Assembly: GCA_964606295.1 (NCBI GenBank)
Contig: CAZSFR010000034.1
Location: forward strand, 1-5,316
Origin: JAGOPB01 sp964606295
Lineage (GTDB): Bacteria > Patescibacteriota > Minisyncoccia > Phycocordibacterales > UBA9973
DNA length: 5,316 nucleotides
Direction: 5' to 3'
In this document: in pieces, positions 1 through 5,124 of the stretch
Layout of the letters: every line of letters begins with the position of its first letter
Numbering within the stretch: position 1 is the first letter of the stretch
Made by a program: the position numbers and the translations under genes
The notes under the pieces: generated by a model
Told to the model about the DNA's origin: nothing
Database searches by the model: none
What the model saw: only the letters and a program-made list of their open reading frames with translations

Positions 1-23
1 GAGATTTTCTCTGGTTGTGCCAT
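1..23 (-). CDS. Possible start of a downstream gene in the ATPase operon (partial)
   Basis: An ATG at 23-21 on the minus strand opens a frame reading M-A-Q-P-E-K-I before it leaves the window. It lies 3 nt beyond the TAA stop of the coupling-type ATPase, a spacing typical of translationally coupled operon genes. No Shine-Dalgarno sequence precedes it, which matches every other start in this window. Seven codons are too few to identify a product. The position suggests another component of the same secretion/transfer locus, but that is inference, and the ATG could be chance. Confidence 0.4.
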
Positions 24-26
24 GTC

Positions 27-2762
27 TTATTGTGACGATGAAAAACGCTCCATAATTTCTGCTTCAACTTCCTCGCGTGGACGTCCAAATTTGAGATAAG
101 AAAGTTCTTTCATTTTCTCCAAGTTTTTGGCACTTCCTTCAGATGGTGCGAGTGTACGCATGTTGAACGGTTTTGTTGGAGAGCCTTTTACGAGCATCGA
201 CATGTATGCGTTTCTGTTATCAATCTTCATCATGTCTTCTGCGGTGAAAATAGGTGCGAAGCGCGGTTCAATAAACTTGGCATCTTCGCTTGCAATACGA
301 AATGCTGCGATAGAACCCACGTTACCGAAAACAGCGTCTTTGATCGAATCCTCGAGTTGTGCTAGATACTGGTGCGTGATGTTGAGCGACAGACGATACT
401 TGCGAGCTTCTGAGAGAATAGATGAAATAGAATCTGTCGTTACGTTTTGGAATTCATCTATATACATATAAAACGGAGGAAAGTCTTTGCCAAACATGTC
501 CACACGCGACAAAGCAGCCATCTGGAGTTTACCGACGAGGACAAGTCCTATCAAGTTTGCGTTGATTTCACCGAGACGTCCTTTCGAAAGATTCACAAGA
601 AGAATTTTTTTCTCATCCATTATTTTACGGAAGTTGAAAACTGATTTCTGCTGAAGCACAACGGGACGCATAATATCGTTTGAGATGAAGTTGTCGAATT
701 TGGAACTGATATACGGCACGAAGTTTGCAAGTGACTGATCCCCTGTTGTCTCTTCTGCGCTTGTCCAAAATTGTTTGATGATCGGATTTTTGCACTTCGC
801 GAGTTTCGCTTTTCTAAATTCCGAATCAGCGAGCACGCGGGTGATTTCAAGTAAGGTTGATCCACTTTCAGGGTCTTCCATAACCAAAAATGCTGAGTTT
901 CTGAAGTATTGTTCAAACATCGCTCCTCCTCCCGTTTTCATATCGAACAGTTTGTTGAAAATACCCATGAGTTCGTTGACCACAAAAGTCTTTTGCTCTG
1001 GGTAGTTTGGATCGTACTCGAGCATGTTGAGCCCCATCGGACGAGGCGTGTACGCAGGATCGAAATAGATGACGTCGTCAATACGCTCAGGAGGAATATT
1101 TGCCAAAATAGTGTTGATGTCTGTGCCGTGTGGATCAATATAGCAGACACCATCGCCGTTTTTGATATCCTGAATAATCATATTGAGAAAGAGGGTCGTT
1201 TTACCCACACCTGTCTGACCGATCATGTAGAAGTGTCGCAAGCGATCTTCGGGTAAGAAATGTATCTCTGTCTCCTTGCCACGATATTCATTGATGCCGA
1301 GGAGTATTCCATCACTTTGCATTTCCATAGGCGCCGGAGCCATACCCGCTTTTGCTTCTTTAAGTTGTGGCGCACCCGCGATGCCGACAGGAAAATGAAA
1401 TAGTGTTGCAAGTTCTTTTATGTTAAGCATCATCTGCTCACCCTGCTTGAGAAGTCTATATGTATATTCATGAAAAAATCTTTTTATACCACCCGAAGAA
1501 ACTCGAGTAAAGAGTATTCTATTTGAATTGGTATCGGCGAATTGATTAAAAGCTGACTCGAGATCAAGAAGAATCGCTTCTGCGCGACTTTTGGTTTCCG
1601 CAGATGCTACGATACGTATCGTAGAAGCGAGAAGCGTGCTCTTCACTTTGTTTGTGATAGCTTCGACGGAACGGTCTTGCACCTTTTTGTCTTCTTTCTT
1701 GTCATCATCCTTTCCCCAAATAAGATCACGTGTAACTGAACGTACTTCTTCATTGAATTCACCAAAGAGGCGAAATCCCATGCGGATAGATTTGCCGTCT
1801 TTGACTTCATCCAAGATACGATGGTACGTCCGTATATGCTCATCCCCGACAGGAGCAATCACAAATTGTATTGCTGCCCCTTCACCAACTTTTTGCAATT
1901 TTGAAAATGCATTCAAGATAGGATTCATCGGGTCGTGGTCTATTTCCTCATAAAGCTTGATTGGAAAAACTGGCTTGTATGCCTGACGTGCATATGCTCC
2001 GACTGCAACGCCACCTACGTTGAAAATATTGTAATCATCTGCAACTTCCGTCACTTTCGCGTGATCGTAAAATGCAAGAACTTGCTTTTCAAAAAGATCG
2101 ACACGTGCCTCAGGGATACCAGCATAAATAACCACCTCATCGCTCGAACTAGATAACGCTATTTCAAGTGTATAATAATTGCGCTCATGATTCTGCTCGT
2201 CTGAACGAACAGATAGCATACCAGAATAAAACTGTTCCATTGCACCTATAAAATCCTTGAAACCCTTTTTCTCTTCACTTGATGTATTCGGGGATGGTAA
2301 TGTAATCGCAAAAAGTTTGATGTGGAGTGATTTCCAAAGAGGAGTCTTTTCTTTTAAATTTGGGACATTCCCCACTGAATGAATGTATTGCACCAAAAAG
2401 CGATGGAAGTCGTCATCTATATGAGGATTGTTCATTTTGTCCACAACCTCAAGTGCGTTGCGAATTCCTTTACTCAGAAGTATGGCGAGAAGTTCTTCCA
2501 TCTTTGCGTCGTGCGTTTCTGGTTGAAGATTAAGAACGATTGCTTCTGTTTCCTTCTGAGACATCTTGTGTGAATCATGGAGCGCATCTCCCGGCTTCAC
2601 ATCTTTGTAATCCATAATTGCTTCACGGGCAATTCGCTCACGATTTGCATCTTTGTTTTGGGATAGCGCTTCACTTTCCTTCATTTGCACATGCGCACGA
2701 AGGAACGCAAGTTCCTCTTCCGGTGATTTGAATTTTGGCATCGCGCCAAAGGGATTTTCCAT
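27..2762 (-). CDS. Type IV secretion/conjugation coupling-type ATPase (VirD4/TraD/TraG-like)
   Basis: A 911-residue P-loop ATPase. Proteins of this family form hexamers that use ATP to feed DNA or protein substrates into a type IV secretion channel. Seen directly: Walker A GQTGVGKTT at residues 515-523 (Lys521), a 'YIDPHG' strand at 541-546, Walker B 'MYIDEF' at 766-771 (Asp769, Glu770), and a 'THQ' sensor-like motif at 796-798 followed by a conserved-looking C-terminal part to about 870. Residues 1-500 form a long N-terminal region that I cannot assign to a named domain. It has a charged low-complexity loop around 350-364 and ends in the linker 'NIKELATLFHFP' (447-458). No transmembrane helix or signal peptide is visible, whereas classical VirD4/TraD proteins have N-terminal membrane helices, so membrane attachment would need a partner. 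The ATG at 2762 is supported by a -10 box 7 nt upstream. A possible next gene follows after 3 nt. The ATPase class is firm; whether it serves conjugation, DNA uptake or secretion is open. Confidence 0.88.
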   Translation of the reverse strand: MENPFGAMPKFKSPEEELAFLRAHVQMKESEALSQNKDANRERIAREAIMDYKDVKPGDALHDSHKMSQKETEAIVLNLQPETHDAKMEELLAILLSKGIRNALEVVDKMNNPHIDDDFHRFLVQYIHSVGNVPNLKEKTPLWKSLHIKLFAITLPSPNTSSEEKKGFKDFIGAMEQFYSGMLSVRSDEQNHERNYYTLEIALSSSSDEVVIYAGIPEARVDLFEKQVLAFYDHAKVTEVADDYNIFNVGGVAVGAYARQAYKPVFPIKLYEEIDHDPMNPILNAFSKLQKVGEGAAIQFVIAPVGDEHIRTYHRILDEVKDGKSIRMGFRLFGEFNEEVRSVTRDLIWGKDDDKKEDKKVQDRSVEAITNKVKSTLLASTIRIVASAETKSRAEAILLDLESAFNQFADTNSNRILFTRVSSGGIKRFFHEYTYRLLKQGEQMMLNIKELATLFHFPVGIAGAPQLKEAKAGMAPAPMEMQSDGILLGINEYRGKETEIHFLPEDRLRHFYMIGQTGVGKTTLFLNMIIQDIKNGDGVCYIDPHGTDINTILANIPPERIDDVIYFDPAYTPRPMGLNMLEYDPNYPEQKTFVVNELMGIFNKLFDMKTGGGAMFEQYFRNSAFLVMEDPESGSTLLEITRVLADSEFRKAKLAKCKNPIIKQFWTSAEETTGDQSLANFVPYISSKFDNFISNDIMRPVVLQQKSVFNFRKIMDEKKILLVNLSKGRLGEINANLIGLVLVGKLQMAALSRVDMFGKDFPPFYMYIDEFQNVTTDSISSILSEARKYRLSLNITHQYLAQLEDSIKDAVFGNVGSIAAFRIASEDAKFIEPRFAPIFTAEDMMKIDNRNAYMSMLVKGSPTKPFNMRTLAPSEGSAKNLEKMKELSYLKFGRPREEVEAEIMERFSSSQ
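1607..1624. repeat. Perfect 18-bp palindrome inside the ATPase gene
   Basis: The sequence CTACGATACGTATCGTAG is identical to its own reverse complement, with 9-bp arms and no spacer. It encodes T-I-R-I-V plus flanking codon parts near residues 381-385 of the ATPase. A second pair of complementary 7-mers, CGCTTCT at 1575-1581 and AGAAGCG at 1623-1629, encloses it and could give a larger fold. It could be a dimeric protein-binding site or simply a result of codon choice. Confidence 0.6.
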
Positions 2763-2769
2763 ACACTTT

Positions 2770-2775
2770 ATTATA
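2770..2775 (-). promoter_or_regulatory. -10 box of the ATPase gene (leaderless start)
   Basis: Read on the minus strand, this is a consensus TATAAT separated from the ATPase ATG by 7 nt, so transcription should begin at or next to the A of the start codon. At the expected 17-bp spacing the -35 position reads TCCTCA, which is a poor match. The promoter may therefore be weak or depend on an activator. No Shine-Dalgarno sequence fits between this box and the start. Confidence 0.6.
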
Positions 2776-2815
2776 GCGCATGTATGGTAAAATGAGGATG
2801 GAAAAACAGGGGCAT

Positions 2816-2844
2816 TTGACTTTTTCTAATATTAGTGATATAAT
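2816..2844 (+). promoter_or_regulatory. Near-consensus sigma70-type promoter of the small coiled-coil gene
   Basis: The -35 box TTGACT (2816-2821) and -10 box TATAAT (2839-2844) are separated by exactly 17 bp, making this the best promoter in the window. Only 6 nt separate the -10 box from the ATG at 2851, which places the transcription start at the start codon and predicts a leaderless mRNA. The spacer contains a 10-bp palindrome. The -35 box lies about 40 bp from the divergent -10 box of the ATPase gene, so a regulator bound here could affect both directions. Confidence 0.8.
2826..2835. promoter_or_regulatory. Possible operator palindrome in the promoter spacer
   Basis: CTAATATTAG is a perfect 10-bp palindrome lying entirely between the -35 and -10 boxes of the small gene, where a bound dimeric repressor would block RNA polymerase. 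A palindrome this short is expected a few times by chance in 5 kb, so only its location suggests function. No candidate regulator can be named. Confidence 0.25.
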
Positions 2845-2850
2845 ACTATT

Positions 2851-3204
2851 ATGAAATTCAACATAATGAAAAGAATCGATGACATCCTTGGTGTCACAGC
2901 TATGAAGGAGCAAAATAGGCTCGACAGAGAAATGCTTGAGGAGATGGATGGTAGGAAAGCAAAAAGTAAGCAAATAGAAATTGATACAAAGAACAGTGTC
3001 GCAAATGCAAAAATAAGAAATCAAGAATTACTCGACAAGAGACATGTAATGCTTGCTGAGGCAGCTCGTATAATTGAACTAGAGCGTGAATTGAAACAAC
3101 CAGTTATTATGAAAGAAATTCCTGGTGATAAAACTTTGGAAACCGTTGTTGCTGAAATGGAAAAAGAATCTCAAGTTCCAGAAAAAATGAACAAAGCAGC
3201 ATAA
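2851..3204 (+). CDS. Small charged coiled-coil protein, function unknown
   Basis: A 117-residue protein I do not recognise. It is highly charged and predominantly helical by composition from about residue 16 to 82, with heptad-like stretches such as 'QNRLDREMLEEMD' and 'AARIIELERELKQ', so a coiled coil is likely. It has no Cys, Trp or Tyr, a single Phe (residue 3), and no signal peptide or membrane segment. The tail after about residue 90 is Pro/Glu/Lys-rich and probably flexible. The ATG at 2851 is preferred over Met6 (ATG at 2866) because the -10 box ends 6 nt upstream of it; neither start has a Shine-Dalgarno sequence. By hand count the gene is about 36% GC, against about 48% in a sampled part of map. 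It diverges from the ATPase gene and ends in a strong terminator. A strong promoter, clean stop and terminator argue that it is a real gene. A structural or accessory role beside the secretion locus is speculation. Confidence 0.75.
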   Translation: MKFNIMKRIDDILGVTAMKEQNRLDREMLEEMDGRKAKSKQIEIDTKNSVANAKIRNQELLDKRHVMLAEAARIIELERELKQPVIMKEIPGDKTLETVVAEMEKESQVPEKMNKAA

Positions 3205-3239
3205 ACAAAAAACCTCCCGACGGGAGGTTTTTTGTTTAT
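3201..3239. terminator. Bidirectional intrinsic terminator containing both stop codons
   Basis: A perfect inverted repeat with 18-bp arms (3201-3218 and 3222-3239) and a 3-nt loop GAC. The core is CCTCCC/GGGAGG flanked by six A on the left and six T on the right, so transcripts from either strand end in a GC stem followed by a U-run. The TAA of the plus-strand gene (3202-3204) and the TAA of map (3236-3238, minus strand) lie at mirror positions within the arms. It therefore serves both convergent genes. Confidence 0.95.
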
Positions 3240-4006
3240 GCTTGCGTCAAAATTTCTGGTTCACCGTCAGTGATGAGAACTGTGTGCTCGAAGTGCACCG
3301 CTTTCGTACCATCTTCTGTCGTGTATGTATAATCGTCTGGCATAAGTTTAGCTTCCCAAGTCCCTTCCGAGAGCATCGGCTCGATTGCTACAACCATGCC
3401 TGCAACAAGTTTCTCACCTGTTCCCTTCTTGCCGTAGTTTGGGATGAACGGATCCTCGTGAATCGCGCGTCCAACACCGTGACCAGAGAGTCCGCGAATA
3501 ATCCCAAACTTATACGGCTTCACGAATTTCTCAATTGCATATCCGATATCGCCGACTCTACCGCCTGCTAGCGCCTCTGCAATACCAACATAGAGCGCCT
3601 CGCGACCGACATCCAGCAACTTTTGATTTTGTTTTGAAATTTTGCCGACAGAGAGAGTAATCGCGTGATCTGTGAAAAGTCCTTTGTGTTTGAGTCCTAG
3701 ATCAATAGAAACAATGTCCCCTTCTTTCAAAACACGGTCAGACAGAGGTATGCCATGGACGATTTCACTATTGATCGAGACACAGAGACTTGCAGGATAC
3801 GGATATGACACTCCTTCCGGTGTGTAGCCCAAAAATGCAGGCTCGTCTCCGCCTTTGCGTATGAGCTTTTCTGCATAGACATCGAGCTCCTTGGTGGTCA
3901 CTCCAGGCACCACCATAGCCCCCACGAGAGCCAAAATGCGTCCCAAGCGCTTCCCGCCTTCACGTAGAATATCGATTTCCTCTGGAGTTTTAATGATAAT
4001 TGCCAT
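3236..4006 (-). CDS. map: Methionine aminopeptidase, type I
   Basis: Removes the initiator methionine from new proteins in the cytoplasm using a two-metal centre. At 256 residues it matches the usual length of bacterial type I enzymes without an N-terminal extension. The pita-bread-fold metal ligands are all present: Asp102 (in 'SIDLG'), Asp113 (in 'FTDHA'), His176 (in 'SGHGVG'), Glu209 (in 'AIEPM') and Glu240 (in 'HFEHT'). Substrate-site His84 ('IVHGIP') and His183 are also present, so it should be active. The ATG at 4006 gives the expected 'IIIKTPEEIDILREGG' opening. It lies 9 nt after the RhuM-Fic stop with no Shine-Dalgarno sequence. Either it is co-transcribed with that gene or it uses a weak internal promoter: TTGTTG at 4047-4042 and TAATAC at 4026-4021, with a short 15-bp spacer. 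It is not in the ribosomal-protein (secY-adk-map) setting common in other bacteria. Confidence 0.96.
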   Translation of the reverse strand: MAIIIKTPEEIDILREGGKRLGRILALVGAMVVPGVTTKELDVYAEKLIRKGGDEPAFLGYTPEGVSYPYPASLCVSINSEIVHGIPLSDRVLKEGDIVSIDLGLKHKGLFTDHAITLSVGKISKQNQKLLDVGREALYVGIAEALAGGRVGDIGYAIEKFVKPYKFGIIRGLSGHGVGRAIHEDPFIPNYGKKGTGEKLVAGMVVAIEPMLSEGTWEAKLMPDDYTYTTEDGTKAVHFEHTVLITDGEPEILTQA

Positions 4007-4015
4007 AAATATGAA

Positions 4016-5026
4016 TTACCGTATTAGCTGGGTTATAAGGGCAACAATCTGCTCTTTTTCTTTTGGATTGCTTTCTGCTACAAGAAGCGCCAGAGCGACG
4101 AGTGTATTGTCATGCAATTTCTTCTCTCCGTTTTTATTTCTCAATATGCCGTTTTGTTGGAGAAATATGATAAACAAAAACGATCCAATACGTTTGTTGC
4201 CGTCTGAAAAAGGATGGTCTTTGATAATAAAATACAAAAGATGAGCCGCCTTCTCCTCTATGCTTTTATACAATTCTTTTCCTCCGAATGTCTGATAAAT
4301 TGACTTAAGTATTCCAGCAAATGTCCCATCGCGTTCATTGCCAAACAAATCCGATGCCTCGCCTTTATTTACCAGCTCAACACGCAATGCATCTATCGCA
4401 TGCCGGGCGCTCTCATATGCCAACTGCTTCGTGACTTTCTTTGTACTTGTAGAAAGAGTAAGAGAACCCTCATCATATTCTTGCAGTAAAAACCATGAGT
4501 GAGCATATCCCTTAATGACATCGAGGAGACTTACTATCTCGTCTTGCTCAAGATATTTTCTGCTTGCCACAGTACGTATCAAATCAACTGTTTTTTCTAG
4601 ACCTTTGATAGTATTTTGCTTTGACTCAATAAGTCTCTGCCGATTGAGTACATATCCATGAAGCATAAAATCACGAAGCGTTTCGGTGGCCCATTTACGG
4701 AAAGTTGTTGCCTGCTTTGAGTTAACTCGGTATCCGACAGCAATCATCACATCTAGATTATAGTATTCCATAGATCGATGTATGGTTCTTTTACCCTCAT
4801 TTTGAACTGTTTCCAAAATGGAAACAGTTGCCCTTTGGGATAGTTCTCCCGTTTGATAGATATTTTTTATATGTTTAGAAACTGCGGCCTTTTGGACGCC
4901 GAAAAGATCCGCAATTTGACTGAGACTCGCCCACATAGTGTCCTTTTCCACCTGCGCACGGAGAGTGACGTTGCCTTTTGGGCCTTTGTAGATAACAATA
5001 TCTTCAGTTATTGCGTGCGTAACCAT
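4016..5026 (-). CDS. RhuM-family / Fic-DOC fusion protein
   Basis: A 336-residue protein combining two known families, an architecture already recorded in bacteria as RhuM/Fic/DOC. Residues about 10-125 are RhuM-like: a helix-turn-helix-like stretch ('SLSQIADLFGVQKAAVSKHI', 34-53), then 'VQNEGKR' (74-80), 'YYNLDVMIAVGYRVNSK' (88-104) and 'FRKWAT' (109-114). Residues about 170-336 are Fic/Doc: 'LLQEYDEG' (180-187), a flap-like 'LFGNERDGTFAGIL' (227-240) and the active-site motif HPFSDGNKR (271-279). Fic proteins move AMP or phosphate from nucleotides onto target hydroxyls. Here Lys278 replaces the second Gly of the AMPylation motif HxFx(D/E)GNGRxxR and Ser282 replaces its last Arg. That is closer to Doc-type toxins, so the chemistry is uncertain. 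No antitoxin gene is adjacent and I see no convincing inhibitory helix motif. The start at 5026 is supported by an extended -10 promoter 9 nt upstream and by the family's expected N-terminus. map follows after 9 nt. A toxin or effector role is inferred. Confidence 0.93.
   Translation of the reverse strand: MVTHAITEDIVIYKGPKGNVTLRAQVEKDTMWASLSQIADLFGVQKAAVSKHIKNIYQTGELSQRATVSILETVQNEGKRTIHRSMEYYNLDVMIAVGYRVNSKQATTFRKWATETLRDFMLHGYVLNRQRLIESKQNTIKGLEKTVDLIRTVASRKYLEQDEIVSLLDVIKGYAHSWFLLQEYDEGSLTLSTSTKKVTKQLAYESARHAIDALRVELVNKGEASDLFGNERDGTFAGILKSIYQTFGGKELYKSIEEKAAHLLYFIIKDHPFSDGNKRIGSFLFIIFLQQNGILRNKNGEKKLHDNTLVALALLVAESNPKEKEQIVALITQLIR
4805..4829. repeat. Perfect 11-bp inverted repeat (hairpin) inside the RhuM domain
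   Basis: AACTGTTTCCA (4805-4815) and TGGAAACAGTT (4819-4829) are exact reverse complements separated by a 3-nt loop. On the coding (minus) strand the repeat spans the codons for roughly T-V-S-I-L-E-T-V (residues 67-74). The mRNA could form a stable hairpin there. No U-run follows on the coding strand, so it is not an intrinsic terminator. Confidence 0.7.
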
Positions 5027-5035
5027 ACAAACCAG

Positions 5036-5062
5036 AGTATAGCAAAAAAAGTATTTTTACAA
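5036..5062 (-). promoter_or_regulatory. Extended -10 promoter of the RhuM-Fic gene
   Basis: Read on the minus strand, TGCTATACT (5044-5036) is an extended -10 element (TGn plus TATACT). A -35-like TTGTAA lies at 5062-5057 with a short 15-bp spacer, which an extended -10 can tolerate. The box ends 9 nt before the ATG at 5026, leaving a leader of only about 2-3 nt. No Shine-Dalgarno sequence is present. The transcript probably continues into map. Confidence 0.6.
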
Positions 5063-5087
5063 GACTTCTTTCTGACCCTCCTTCACC

Positions 5088-5108
5088 ACTGCTTCGGACA
5101 AGCGCAGT
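5088..5108 (-). other. Weak hairpin in the gap between the zinc-ribbon and RhuM-Fic genes
   Basis: On the plus strand ACTGCTT (5088-5094) pairs with AAGCGCAGT (5100-5108) if two bases bulge out, giving a 7-bp stem with a 5-nt loop. It lies 16 nt past the stop of the zinc-ribbon gene. The bases following it in the minus-strand transcript are purine-rich and not a U-run, so it is at best a poor intrinsic terminator. Nothing else is recognisable in this 98-bp gap (5027-5124) apart from the RhuM-Fic promoter. Confidence 0.25.
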
Positions 5109-5124
5109 AATACTTTCGAAGAAT

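Noticed and set aside
127..2573. Several open frames of 60-120 codons on both strands within the ATPase gene.
   Set aside because: They lie wholly inside a well-supported 911-codon gene, lack recognisable domains or promoters, and look like chance shadows.
2798..2854. An 18-codon upstream ORF (ATG at 2798) whose TGA overlaps the small gene's ATG as ATGA, suggesting a coupled leader peptide.
   Set aside because: The -35 and -10 boxes of the small gene lie inside this ORF, so the main transcript would not contain it. It has no convincing promoter of its own: a TAAAAT box lies only 4 nt before its ATG. The overlap is probably chance.
2671..3024. A 117-codon minus-strand frame crossing the divergent promoter region.
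   Set aside because: It overlaps the ATPase start, both promoters and the small gene, and its hydrophobic, Cys-rich protein resembles antisense noise.
4021..4047. Possible internal promoter for map: TTGTTG and TAATAC on the minus strand.
   Set aside because: The spacer is only 15 bp, there is no extended -10, and both boxes deviate from consensus. It is mentioned under map but not listed as a feature.
4793..4810. TVQNEG (residues 73-78 of the RhuM-Fic protein) matches the Fic inhibitory helix pattern (S/T)xxxE(G/N).
   Set aside because: It overlaps the VQNEGKR stretch typical of the RhuM domain and lies far from the Fic fold in sequence, so the match is more likely coincidental. A structure model could reopen it.
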